A DNA stretch of 64,000 nt from Pseudoxanthomonas sp. CF385 (lineage in GTDB: Bacteria; Pseudomonadota; Gammaproteobacteria; Xanthomonadales; Xanthomonadaceae), in assembly GCF_900104255.1 (NCBI RefSeq), contig NZ_FNKZ01000001.1, positions 1,890,001-1,954,000 of the forward strand, written 5' to 3'. This document shows positions 8,236-16,620 of the stretch, one piece after another. Under the pieces are notes generated by a model, which was given only the letters and a program-made list of their open reading frames with translations, was not told the DNA's origin and did not search any database. The position numbers and the translations under genes are program-made. Positions within the stretch are counted from its first letter, which is position 1. Every line of letters starts with the position of its first letter.

Positions 8236-8616
8236 TCAGGCGCCCGACACCCGCGCCTTGTTCCGCAGCGACAGGCAATAGCCCGCCGTTACCGCGATAC
8301 CCAGCAGCACCGCCAGCGAGCCGCCGATCACCGCCACATCCTTCGGCGCCGCGATCCAGAACCCCGCATAGACCAACCCGCTGAGCGCCATCGACCAGCC
8401 GGCCACCCGCTGCGCCTGCCGGGCCCGCGCACTGGGCACGAAGCGCTTGGGCATCTGGTTGCCGAACCACGCCACCATCAGGCCGACGGCGCCCATCACG
8501 ATGCGGTCGACCATCTCGCTGTCGATGTAGCCCCGCGACCGCGCGAACGTCGCACACAGCGCCAGCACCACGATGCCGATGCCCCACGCCAGACTGGACA
8601 ACACTTCTCTGTTCAT
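8236..8616 (-). CDS. SdpI-like small integral membrane protein
   Basis: This 126-residue protein has about four hydrophobic segments (about 8-25, 38-54, 70-88, 95-115). The sequence WFGNQMPKR after the second helix recalls SdpI-family proteins, membrane proteins that in Bacillus give immunity to a secreted toxin. Its ATG overlaps the stop of the upstream ArsR-type gene by four bases (ATGA), so the two are translationally coupled. The pairing of an SdpR-like repressor with an SdpI-like membrane protein supports the assignment, which remains an inference. Confidence 0.65.
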   Translation of the reverse strand: MNREVLSSLAWGIGIVVLALCATFARSRGYIDSEMVDRIVMGAVGLMVAWFGNQMPKRFVPSARARQAQRVAGWSMALSGLVYAGFWIAAPKDVAVIGGSLAVLLGIAVTAGYCLSLRNKARVSGA

Positions 8617-8909
8617 TGCGAAGACCCCTTCTTGGACTTCGGCGCGGGATTGCCCGCACCGAAGGAGTGGACGAAACCGAGCAGTGCGTCTTCCAGCACC
8701 GACAGCTTCAGGTGATAGATCACGGACTTGCCGACCTTTTCCGCATGCACCAGGTCGGCCTCTTTCAGCACCGCGAAATGCGCCGACATCGTCGGCTTGG
8801 AGACATCGAACTGGTCGCTCAGCTCGCCCGCGCTCATCGGCCCCTTGCGCAGCAACTGCAGCACCTGGCGGCGGGTGGGATCGGAAAGGGCGCGGAAGAC
8901 CTGACTCAT
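8613..8909 (-). CDS. ArsR-family repressor, SdpR-like autorepressor
   Basis: This 98-residue winged-helix protein starts MSQVFRALSDPTRR and reads through the ArsR recognition helix region (VSKPTMSAHFAVLKEADLV). It has no cysteine metal site, as in SdpR-type autorepressors. The start ATG lies seven bases beyond a predicted -10, so the transcript is probably leaderless. It is co-transcribed with the membrane protein at 8236-8616 and probably represses its own operon. Confidence 0.85.
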   Translation of the reverse strand: MSQVFRALSDPTRRQVLQLLRKGPMSAGELSDQFDVSKPTMSAHFAVLKEADLVHAEKVGKSVIYHLKLSVLEDALLGFVHSFGAGNPAPKSKKGSSQ

Positions 8910-8915
8910 GATGCG

Positions 8916-8944
8916 ATAGTTAGCTAAACATCGAAATGTGTCAA
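8916..8944 (-). promoter_or_regulatory. Promoter and palindrome of the sdpR-like operon
   Basis: Read on the minus strand: TTGACA (8944-8939), a 17-base spacer, and AACTAT (8921-8916). Only six bases separate the -10 from the ATG at 8909, so transcription should start on the ATG itself. The palindrome TTAGCTAA (8920-8927) overlaps the -10 and is a candidate operator. Confidence 0.55.
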
Positions 8945-9042
8945 GCGCCGTTGGTCGGGCGTGCTTGACCGGTTCCGTGCCGGGCGCCCGTGCATACTCA
9001 CGACAGCCCGCTGGGGATGGCGGGCACCACCGGAGAGACCGA

Positions 9043-11184
9043 ATGCCGACTGCGCGCGTCGTACGCCCCTTGCTGCTCGGGGCCCTGCTGCTTCCCTTCG
9101 CCACCGCCCTGGCCCAGGCGCCCATCGCCAAGGTGCAGCCTGTCACCGACGACTACTACGGCACCGCGGTCACCGACCCGTACCGCTGGATGGAAAGCGG
9201 CAAGGACCCCGACTGGATGCCCTGGCTGCAGGCGCAGGCCAGGCACACCCAAGGCGTTTTCGCCGCCATGCCCGGCCGCGCCTCGCTGCTGGCCGACGTG
9301 GCCGCGCGCTCCGGCGAACTCACCACCGTCGGCCAGGCCGAACAGGCCGGTGGGCGCGTCTTCCACGAAATCCGCGCGGCCGGCGAGCAGGACACCAAGC
9401 TGATGGTGCGCGAGGCCGATGGCCGCACCCGCGTGCTGCTCGACCCGACCACGTTGAAGAACGCCGATGGCGACCAGGTGATCGACCGCTGGGCGGCGTC
9501 GCCTACCGGCCGCCATGTGCTGGTCGCCTTGTCCAAGCGCGGTACCGAACACTCCACGTTGCGCGTGCTGGAGGTCGACACGGGCCGCTTCTTGCCGGTC
9601 GCGATCCCGCACGCCTGGATGATGAGCTGGACCCGCCATGGCGAAGGCTTCAGCTATCTCAAATTCGTCGGCGAACCGGGCACGCCGAGCTATTTCGTCG
9701 GCAACGAAGCCCGCCTGCATCGCCTGGGCACCCCCACACCGGACGTGCTGTTGGCCACCCGCGGGAAAGGCGGCATCAGCGCGAAGGCCGAACAGTTCGT
9801 GCCGGTGATCTTCGACCCCGACAGCCCTACCGCGCTGGCCGTCGTGCGCGATGGGCGCAACGAGATCGCGATCTACCGCGCCGATGCCGACCGCGCGATG
9901 ACCGGACAGGCGACGTGGACGCCGGTGGCCGGCTTCGAGGATGTCGTGGTCGACACCGCCCTCGACGGCGATCGCCTGTACCTGATCTCGAAGAAGCAGG
10001 CCTCCGGTGGGCAGATCCTGCAGACCTCGGCGACGGCGCCGGACCTGAAGACCGCGCGCGTCGTCGCGCTGCCGGGTACGCCGGTGATCGAATCGATCCT
10101 GGCCGTGCAGGGTGGGCTGCTGGTGCGCACCATCGATGGACCGGCCTCTGGCCTGTGGCGCGTGGGTGCCGACGGCAAGGCGACGAAGCTCGCACTGCCG
10201 TTCGATGGCCAGGTCACCTCGCTGCAGGGCTGGGCACCGTCGTCCGAGGTGCTGGTGGCGATGACGGGCTGGTTCACGCCGTCCACGATCTACCGCCTCG
10301 ACCTGCGCGACGGCCAGCTGAAGGACCTCGCGCTGGTGCCGCCGCTGCCGTTCGACACCGCCGGCTATGAAGCCCGCCGCAGCCAGGTGGCGGTGCGCGA
10401 CGGCACGCAGGTGCCGTACACGCTGGTGATGAAGAAAGGCGCCACGCTGGATGCCGACACACCGGTGCTGCTGGAAGCCTACGGGTCCTACGGCTACGCC
10501 GCGCTGCCGCGCTTCAACGCGCGCGTGCTGGCCTTCCTCGACCGCGGCGGTGTGTACGCGCTGGCGAACGTGCGCGGCGGCGGGGAGTTCGGTCGCGACT
10601 GGCACTACGCCGGCAAGGCGGCCACCAAGGCCACCACCTGGCGCGATGCCATCGACGTGGCCGAGCAGCTGATGCGCGACAAGGTGGGCTCGTCGAAGAC
10701 GATGACGCTGATCGGCACCTCGGCCGGCGGCGTGATGCTGGGCGGTGCGATCAACGAGCGTCCGGCGTTGTTCGCCGGCGCGATCGCCAACGTCGGCTTC
10801 ATGAATCCCGTGCGCTACGTCTCCGAGCAGAACTACGCGGACATCGAGGAATGGGGCGGGCCGATCACCGATGCGGCCTCGTTCAAGACCATGTTCGACC
10901 TGGACCCGTACCAGCACATCCGTGCCGGCACGGCGTACCCGCCCACGCTGGTGGTGTCCGGCCTCAACGATCCGCGCGCCGCGACCTTCCACAGCGCCAA
11001 GTACGCCGCGCGCCTGGCCGCCGCGCAGGACGGGAAGGTGCCCGTGCTGCTGCGGCTGGATTTCGGCGCCGGCCATGGCATGGGATCGAGCCGCAGCCAG
11101 TTGGACGAGGTGTGGACCGACATCTACGCCTTCACCCTGGCGCAGGCGGGGCGCACGGATTTCAGGACGGCATCAGCGAAGTGA
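9043..11184 (+). CDS. Secreted prolyl oligopeptidase family serine peptidase (S9)
   Basis: This 713-residue protein starts at an ATG preceded by GGAGAG. A signal peptide (LLLGALLLPFATALAQA) precedes a seven-bladed propeller region and a C-terminal alpha/beta-hydrolase domain. The catalytic triad can be placed: S560 in GTSAGG, D643 in LNDPRA and H678 in GAGHGMG. GTSAGG replaces the usual GGSNGG of prolyl endopeptidases. It would cleave short proline-containing peptides in the periplasm or outside the cell. It diverges from the sdpR-like operon. Confidence 0.9.
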   Translation: MPTARVVRPLLLGALLLPFATALAQAPIAKVQPVTDDYYGTAVTDPYRWMESGKDPDWMPWLQAQARHTQGVFAAMPGRASLLADVAARSGELTTVGQAEQAGGRVFHEIRAAGEQDTKLMVREADGRTRVLLDPTTLKNADGDQVIDRWAASPTGRHVLVALSKRGTEHSTLRVLEVDTGRFLPVAIPHAWMMSWTRHGEGFSYLKFVGEPGTPSYFVGNEARLHRLGTPTPDVLLATRGKGGISAKAEQFVPVIFDPDSPTALAVVRDGRNEIAIYRADADRAMTGQATWTPVAGFEDVVVDTALDGDRLYLISKKQASGGQILQTSATAPDLKTARVVALPGTPVIESILAVQGGLLVRTIDGPASGLWRVGADGKATKLALPFDGQVTSLQGWAPSSEVLVAMTGWFTPSTIYRLDLRDGQLKDLALVPPLPFDTAGYEARRSQVAVRDGTQVPYTLVMKKGATLDADTPVLLEAYGSYGYAALPRFNARVLAFLDRGGVYALANVRGGGEFGRDWHYAGKAATKATTWRDAIDVAEQLMRDKVGSSKTMTLIGTSAGGVMLGGAINERPALFAGAIANVGFMNPVRYVSEQNYADIEEWGGPITDAASFKTMFDLDPYQHIRAGTAYPPTLVVSGLNDPRAATFHSAKYAARLAAAQDGKVPVLLRLDFGAGHGMGSSRSQLDEVWTDIYAFTLAQAGRTDFRTASAK

Positions 11185-11193
11185 CGCAGCGCC

Positions 11194-12165
11194 TCACCCG
11201 TTGAGCGGTTCGAAACCGCCATCGCGCCCCGGACGGTTGGGGTCCGGCGGTGGCGGCGGCGCGCTGACCGGACACACGCGCACCAGCAGGTTGAACTCGG
11301 TCAGCGAGAAGTCGTGCACCTTGTACGGCGGCGAACGGCCCTGGTTGAACTCAGCCAACGCGGTGTTCATGCCCGCCTGCACCTGGTCGCGCAGTTGCCG
11401 CGCAATGGCCGGGCCGATGAAGCCATCGAAGAATCCATCGCAGGCCGCTTCCAGCGCCTTCGCCACGGCCGACGAACAGCCGCCCGAGAGGATCGCCGAC
11501 GCGGTGCCGAACGATACGTTGGTCCGCGCGAAGCCGTAGCGCGCGGCGACCCGCCCATCCACCGGGAACACCTCGAAACCCAACGTCATGTCGATGTCGG
11601 CATCGAACCAGTTCGGCACATCCGCGGTCAGCGGGATATCGACGACGAAACTGTTGATGCCGAAATCCACGCCGATCTCGCTGCCGCGCAACGTCACCTG
11701 GCCCGAGGACGGGAACGCGCGGCGCACCTCTTCGCGGATCAGGTCGCGGATCACGTCGCTGCGCTGCGGCAGCTCGAAGCACGCGCCGAAGTCGATGCCC
11801 AGCGTCACCTGGCCCATCATCCGCACGGCCAGCGGCGTGCGCAGCGACAGCGTGTAGGTAGTCTCGTTGTACGGCCGCGCGGGCCGCGTGCCCTGCGCCG
11901 GTACGATCTGCTCGCCTTCGCCGAACAAGACCGCTTCCACGTGCACGCCGGGCAGGAAGGTCGTCGGCATCGTCACGTCCCACGCCAGCGTCGACCATCC
12001 CCACGGCGTGCGTGGGTTGGGCGAGGCCGCGAAGTTCACCAGCACCGCTTCGTTGAGCAGTTGGATATGCCGGAAGCGTTCCGGATCGATGGGGGGCGGC
12101 AACACTTCGCCGTCGATGGCGGGATTGCCGTGGGTAGTGCCGGGAAAGCGGGGACGGTCGGCCAT
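11194..12165 (-). CDS. Conserved hypothetical protein, unknown function
   Basis: This 323-residue protein starts at MADRPRFPG. It has no signal peptide or membrane segment. It is rich in beta-type segments and repeats pairs such as VTLGIDFGACFELP and GSEIGVDFGINSFVVDIPL. It ends in a proline-rich tail. No family is recognised. It is convergent with the prolyl oligopeptidase gene, ten bases away, and stands alone in its operon. Confidence 0.7.
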   Translation of the reverse strand: MADRPRFPGTTHGNPAIDGEVLPPPIDPERFRHIQLLNEAVLVNFAASPNPRTPWGWSTLAWDVTMPTTFLPGVHVEAVLFGEGEQIVPAQGTRPARPYNETTYTLSLRTPLAVRMMGQVTLGIDFGACFELPQRSDVIRDLIREEVRRAFPSSGQVTLRGSEIGVDFGINSFVVDIPLTADVPNWFDADIDMTLGFEVFPVDGRVAARYGFARTNVSFGTASAILSGGCSSAVAKALEAACDGFFDGFIGPAIARQLRDQVQAGMNTALAEFNQGRSPPYKVHDFSLTEFNLLVRVCPVSAPPPPPDPNRPGRDGGFEPLNG

Positions 12166-12295
12166 GATGCGACTCCTTCGGCGACATGCCGTGCATTCCG
12201 TCCAACGCCCCGGTCGCGGCACGACGGACACCGCACGTCGTACGTGCCCCGCTTTCACGTCGACATAACCCTACCAGCGCAATGCACCCTGCGTT

Positions 12296-12345
12296 TCCTT
12301 CTCCCCGCCTGCGGGGAGAAGGTGCCCGGAGGGCGGATGAGGGGC
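12296..12345. repeat. Dispersed hairpin repeat (inverted orientation)
   Basis: This copy runs in the opposite direction to 8164: CCTTCTCCCCG-CCTG-CGGGGAGAAGG followed by a diverged GGTGCCCGGAGGGCGGATG. The region 12166-12571 contains this copy and the one at 12442 and no credible gene. Confidence 0.75.
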
Positions 12346-12441
12346 GGGCGCGGGGTCGCATCGTGCGCGGCGTAGCCGTCGGTCGCTGTCGAGGATGCGT
12401 TCGACGTCAGTACGCGGCGAACACGTCGCGTGCGCGACGGA

Positions 12442-12494
12442 AAAGCGCCCCTCATCCGCCTTCGGCACCTTCTCCCCGTTGCACGGGGAGAAGG
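12442..12494. repeat. Dispersed 53-bp hairpin repeat, identical to 8164-8216
   Basis: It is identical over 53 bases to the copy at 8164, and both copies are preceded by GTCGCGTGCGCG, so the repeated unit may be longer. It has an 11-bp stem and a 5-base loop. Confidence 0.8.
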
Positions 12495-12571
12495 GGACAG
12501 CCGGTACGACGTGTTTCTCCTGCTCCACGCCCTCAGGGAGAAAGGGGCCGCCAGCGCTTCGCTCCCGCGGC

Positions 12572-13375
12572 TTACAACACCGGCCACCACATGAAGGCGA
12601 TGGCCGCCACGCTGCCGGCGGCCGTGAGCAGCGCCAGCAGGCAGAGCAGGGCACCCGTGGCCACCTTCACCCCCGCATGCCGAGAACGTTCCGCGGCGAA
12701 GTACAGCGACAGCACCGCCAGCGGCACCAGCCAACTGCCGAAGCTGACCAGGATGAAAGGCGCGCCGGTGTAGTCGATCGTGATGCCCAGCGGCGTCAGC
12801 ACCAGCCCGGCCAGCATGATGCCGATGCGCAGGAACCACACCCCGTTCACCAGCAGGTACGCGCGCAGCGCATGCCGCCGGTGCGCGGCGACGTCCTTCG
12901 CCCGCGCACTGCGCCAGGCCAGCAGCGCGAAGACCACGATCAACAGCCCGTTCACCGAGATCGACAGATTGCTGGCCGGCCCCAGTTGCGAGCCGCGCAC
13001 CCAGACCAGATAGAAGCCGGTCAGCGTGACCACCAGCGCCACCGACAGGAACACGCGTCCGTTCCACCGGTGCAGGTGCGGCCACCGTCGCCGCAGCGCC
13101 GGCACCAACTGCCAGGCGCCGGCGAAGGTCACCAGCCCGGCGAGCAGCGCGTGGCCGACGAACTGCAGGTTCCCCACCACATCGCCCGGCACATACCCGG
13201 TGACGTGCGGCTTGGCGTTCAGCGGCGACAGATCGCCGCCCAGCACCGGACCGCCGAAGAACAGCACGATGAAGGCCACGAAGGCCCACTGACCGAACGT
13301 GGCGGCGACGAACCAGGCGGTGGCGCCGAGCGAGAGCACACGGGACGGCGCGGGAAGGGAAGGCGACACGGGCAT
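12572..13375 (-). CDS. DUF2306-type multi-pass membrane protein
   Basis: This 267-residue protein has about seven hydrophobic segments. The core HLHRWNGRVFLSVALVVTLTG and LVNGVWFLRIG resemble the DUF2306 family of predicted membrane proteins, in which conserved histidines (H73, H119, H121 region) suggest haem or metal binding. The function is unknown. It diverges from the AraC-type gene at 13566, which may regulate it. Confidence 0.7.
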   Translation of the reverse strand: MPVSPSLPAPSRVLSLGATAWFVAATFGQWAFVAFIVLFFGGPVLGGDLSPLNAKPHVTGYVPGDVVGNLQFVGHALLAGLVTFAGAWQLVPALRRRWPHLHRWNGRVFLSVALVVTLTGFYLVWVRGSQLGPASNLSISVNGLLIVVFALLAWRSARAKDVAAHRRHALRAYLLVNGVWFLRIGIMLAGLVLTPLGITIDYTGAPFILVSFGSWLVPLAVLSLYFAAERSRHAGVKVATGALLCLLALLTAAGSVAAIAFMWWPVL

Positions 13376-13565
13376 GGCAACGGCTCCGGGGAAGGGAGCC
13401 GCACGATGGGCGGCGCCTGCCGGGGCCGTCTCGCCGGATCGGAAATCGGCCAGCCGGATCGTGCGTGCGCATTCGGCGCGTGGCGGGGCGGCGGCCATGA
13501 CCGATGGCGCTTGGCGCCGGATGCCCGCGGCCGCACCCTGTGGCGGACCCCACGAGGACACCGCC

Positions 13566-14642
13566 ATGCCGACCTGGCCGACCATTACCACGGGCATCGC
13601 CGTCACGGTCGCGGTGGCTTCGCTGCTGATGCTGCTGTGGCAGCGCCCCAAACGCGACGCCGAGGTGATCTTCGCCGTGGTCAGCGGCTCGATGGCGCTC
13701 TCGCTGATGTCGCCGTGGATGGATGGCGCACCCACCTGGATGCTGTGGGCCGTCGCGATCGGCGGCAGCGCCACCTGCAACGGGTTCTGGCTGGTGTCGC
13801 GGGCGCTGTTCCGCGGCGACGGCGGCGTGGGCCGCGTGCACGTGCTGGTCGCGGGCGGCGTGGCCTTGCTGATCGCCGCCTACCGCGGCGCCACCCTCGG
13901 CACGCACGGGGCGGTGTCGCCCTGGGCGTCCGGGTTGGACAGCCTGCTGACGCTGGCCAGTTCCACCTTGCTGGTGCTGACCTTCCTGGAAGCGCTGCGC
14001 GGCGGCTGGACCACGCTGCCGACCAGTGAACGCCGGTTGCGGTCGGCCTTCATGCTGGTGTTCGCCGCCTGCGTGCTGACCACCACGTTGATGGGCGCGC
14101 TGGCCGGCACCTGGCCGTGGCTGGCGCAGGTGCGTGGCGGGGTGATCCCGCTGTGCGCGATGGCGATGATCCTGTTCACCCACGGCGCGCTGTGGCATCG
14201 CCGTCGCGTGCCGTGGCCGCCGGCCGAAGTCCCGCAGCCCGCCCGCGTGCCGGTGGGCCCGCAGGGCGCGGAAGAACTCCGCCTGGTCCGCGCGTTGCGG
14301 CATCAGTTGGACGTGCAGCAGGTCTACCGCGAGCCGGAGCTGAAGGTGATCGACCTGGCGCACCGCCTGGGCACCGCCGAACACAAGCTGAGCCGGCTGA
14401 TCACCCAGGCGCTGGGCGAGAAGAACTTCAACCAGATGCTCAACCGCCACCGCATCGCTTACGCCTGTCGCCGGCTGGCGGATGCGGACGACGACGCTAC
14501 CGTCCTCGACATCAGCGGCGACGCCGGCTTCGCCTCGCTGGGCCCGTTCAACCGCGCGTTCAAGACCGCGATGGGCTGCACGCCGACCGCGTATCGCGCC
14601 GCGCATCGTGCCACCGCACGCGCCGAGTTGGAGTTGTCGTAG
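13566..14642 (+). CDS. AraC-family regulator with N-terminal membrane domain
   Basis: This 358-residue protein has an N-terminal half of about six or seven membrane helices (residues of about 5-210) followed by a C-terminal AraC helix-turn-helix pair. The latter is visible as LKVIDLAHRLGTAEHKLSRLI and DISGDAGFASLGPFNRAFK. This architecture fits a membrane-anchored one-component sensor. The divergent membrane gene at 12572-13375, 190 bases away, is a plausible target. Confidence 0.85.
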   Translation: MPTWPTITTGIAVTVAVASLLMLLWQRPKRDAEVIFAVVSGSMALSLMSPWMDGAPTWMLWAVAIGGSATCNGFWLVSRALFRGDGGVGRVHVLVAGGVALLIAAYRGATLGTHGAVSPWASGLDSLLTLASSTLLVLTFLEALRGGWTTLPTSERRLRSAFMLVFAACVLTTTLMGALAGTWPWLAQVRGGVIPLCAMAMILFTHGALWHRRRVPWPPAEVPQPARVPVGPQGAEELRLVRALRHQLDVQQVYREPELKVIDLAHRLGTAEHKLSRLITQALGEKNFNQMLNRHRIAYACRRLADADDDATVLDISGDAGFASLGPFNRAFKTAMGCTPTAYRAAHRATARAELELS

Positions 14643-14748
14643 CGCGGGACGGGATCGGGGGCGCCCTCACGGACGCCGGGATCCCGCTAACCCCTGAACA
14701 AAGCCGGCCCGCGAAGTGGATTCGGCTTGAATGAATCGTTAGGCGGCA

Positions 14749-15021
14749 TCACCGCCACCAACGACGCTCCGGTGGATAGTCAGCCTTCGCCTCTGCATCC
14801 GCAGGTCCATGACACTTTATATCCCAGGCCTGCTGGGGAGTCAGAATGCGGACGCCGCACATGCGTAGGTCACAGGAGCGCGGCTGCGACCCGTCGATGA
14901 GCGATATGCCCCACACCTGCCCATCCTCAGCGCCTACGCAAAGGCAGGGGTGATACGCGCAGTCCTCATAGATATCGCCAGGCGAGATGATGAGGCTTTC
15001 AAGCTCGTTGCGCTCTGTCAT
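14749..15021 (-). CDS. Small cysteine-rich protein, unknown function
   Basis: This 90-residue soluble protein has six cysteines, including DCAYHPCLC near residues 20-28 and SCDLRMC near 49-55, which may bind metal. No family is recognised. It starts five bases after the end of the 86-residue gene upstream, so it is probably the last gene of the SPFH/zinc-ribbon operon. Its link to that system is from position only. Confidence 0.6.
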   Translation of the reverse strand: MTERNELESLIISPGDIYEDCAYHPCLCVGAEDGQVWGISLIDGSQPRSCDLRMCGVRILTPQQAWDIKCHGPADAEAKADYPPERRWWR

Positions 15022-15026
15022 GCGGG

Positions 15027-15287
15027 CTAACTGCTGTCGCCGCGCACGCGCTCCACGCGCTGGCGGTAGGCGCTGACGTTGTCGCCGTCGATGCCGGCGC
15101 GCTGGGTGCCGCGGATCTCGTCGATCTTGCGGTCCGCGCCGGTGACGGGCTGGGCGACGACCTCCGTCTCGCGCTCGAAGGCGTGCGACTTGTCGGTGTT
15201 GCGGTAGTAGCGGTACAGCGCCCAATACAGCGCGCTTGCGCCCGCAGGCCCCAGGGCCAGCAGCCATAGACCGTTGTCGTCGCTCAT
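15027..15287 (-). CDS. Small single-span membrane protein of the SPFH operon
   Basis: This 86-residue protein has one N-terminal hydrophobic segment (LWLLALGPAGASALYWALY) and a polar, charged remainder. Its ATG overlaps the stop of the zinc-ribbon gene by four bases, indicating translational coupling. The function is unknown. Confidence 0.7.
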   Translation of the reverse strand: MSDDNGLWLLALGPAGASALYWALYRYYRNTDKSHAFERETEVVAQPVTGADRKIDEIRGTQRAGIDGDNVSAYRQRVERVRGDSS

Positions 15288-16606
15288 GCGCCCGCCCAGA
15301 TGATCGCGAGGGCGATGCCCTCGAGGAATGTGCCCACCGTCAGCGCCGCCAGCAGCAGCTTCCAGTGCTGCACGGGCACGCTGCCCATCGTCTCGCCGGT
15401 GCGGCCGTTGACCGCGATGTAGTGCAGCATGCCGCCGTTCTTGCCGGGCTGGTGGTAGGAGTACAGCCACACCGGCAGGTACATCGACACCCAGCGCGTG
15501 CCGTGCACGTCCAGGCGTTCGCGTTCCCAGCGCACGCCGCGGTCGTAGCGGTCCACCGAATCCTCGACCTGCGCGCGGGCGATGGACAGCAGCTGGTCTT
15601 CCAGCCGGGGCCGCAGCTGCTCCACGTCGGTGTCGCGCTTCTCCGAGGTGAAGCCCGAGAGGTACGACGCATTCCACTTCACCGCGTTCTTGGTGTCGAA
15701 CGGCAGGATGGTGTTGATGATGTTCTGCGTGTTGACGGCGGTGTCGAGGTTGCCGCGCTCGCGCGAGGATTCCAGCGGCAGGTCGTCGACGGTGAAGTCC
15801 ACCTGGCGTTCGACCTGGTAGAGGTCGGCGTCGTAGTAGGTCTTCTTGTTCTTGTCGGTGCCGCGCGTGTAGCGGCGGATCAGGATCTCGCCCTTGCCGG
15901 CCACCTCGGCGCTCGCGTTGCCGTCGACGATCATGTAGGGCAGGTACACGCCGACGACGTTCTCGGGCGTGAACTGTTCCTTGAACGCCTTCAGCGCGAA
16001 CAGCCGCCGCTTGTCGACGAACTGGCGGATGCGGGCGACCGCGTCGTCCTTCTTGATGTGGAAGGGCAGCACCGCGTCCGGCACCGCGCCGTTGGCGATC
16101 TGCTCGTTGACGCCGAACATGTGCCGGCACCAGTGGCAGCGCGCCGTCATCGCGTTCTCGGTGTTGACGGTGACCTCGGCGCCGCAACCGGTGCACTTGA
16201 AGGTCATCAGCAGCGCGGCATCGGCATCGATGTTGCGCGCGCCGGACGCCATGATGGTGCCGCGCAGGTCGGCGTGCCCGGTGCCGAAGCCGAAGGCTTC
16301 CTCGACGCGCGCGCCGTCCCATTCGTTGCGGCAGTACAGGCAGACCAGCAGGTCGGTGCCGGGCTTGTGGCGGATCTCGGTGGCGCCGCACTTCGGGCAA
16401 TGGTTCTGCCCGTCGCGCAGCTCGGCCGAGGCGGTGTCGATGGCGACCGGGTCGGGCGCCTGCAGCTCGTCGCGGATGGCGTCGGGCAGGGGGGCGGGAT
16501 CGACCGGGAACGTGCCGGGCAGCGGCGGCACGTCCTGCGGCGAGCCGGGCCCCAGGGGTGGGGCCGGCGGCAACGGCGGGGGCGCCGGACGGTTCGGGGT
16601 GGACAT
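15284..16606 (-). CDS. TFIIB-type double zinc-ribbon membrane protein
   Basis: This 440-residue protein has a proline-rich N-terminus followed by two zinc ribbons: CPKCG with CLYC (residues of about 70-92) and CTGCG with CHWC (about 137-160). A large mixed alpha/beta middle region follows, then a C-terminal hydrophobic segment (LLLAALTVGTFLEGIALAI). It resembles Bacillus YdjG-like proteins annotated as TFIIB zinc-finger-like. It follows the SPFH gene by 14 bases, and the pair probably acts together at the membrane. Confidence 0.75.
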   Translation of the reverse strand: MSTPNRPAPPPLPPAPPLGPGSPQDVPPLPGTFPVDPAPLPDAIRDELQAPDPVAIDTASAELRDGQNHCPKCGATEIRHKPGTDLLVCLYCRNEWDGARVEEAFGFGTGHADLRGTIMASGARNIDADAALLMTFKCTGCGAEVTVNTENAMTARCHWCRHMFGVNEQIANGAVPDAVLPFHIKKDDAVARIRQFVDKRRLFALKAFKEQFTPENVVGVYLPYMIVDGNASAEVAGKGEILIRRYTRGTDKNKKTYYDADLYQVERQVDFTVDDLPLESSRERGNLDTAVNTQNIINTILPFDTKNAVKWNASYLSGFTSEKRDTDVEQLRPRLEDQLLSIARAQVEDSVDRYDRGVRWERERLDVHGTRWVSMYLPVWLYSYHQPGKNGGMLHYIAVNGRTGETMGSVPVQHWKLLLAALTVGTFLEGIALAIIWAGA

Positions 16607-16620
16607 GGGCGGTGTGCGGA

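Noticed and set aside
8998-11076. Long antisense open frame opposite the prolyl oligopeptidase
   Set aside because: It has low-complexity Arg/Ala/His composition typical of antisense frames in GC-rich DNA; the plus-strand gene has a clear family match.
12255-14606. Antisense open frame of 783 codons
   Set aside because: It spans two real genes on different strands and has shadow-like composition.
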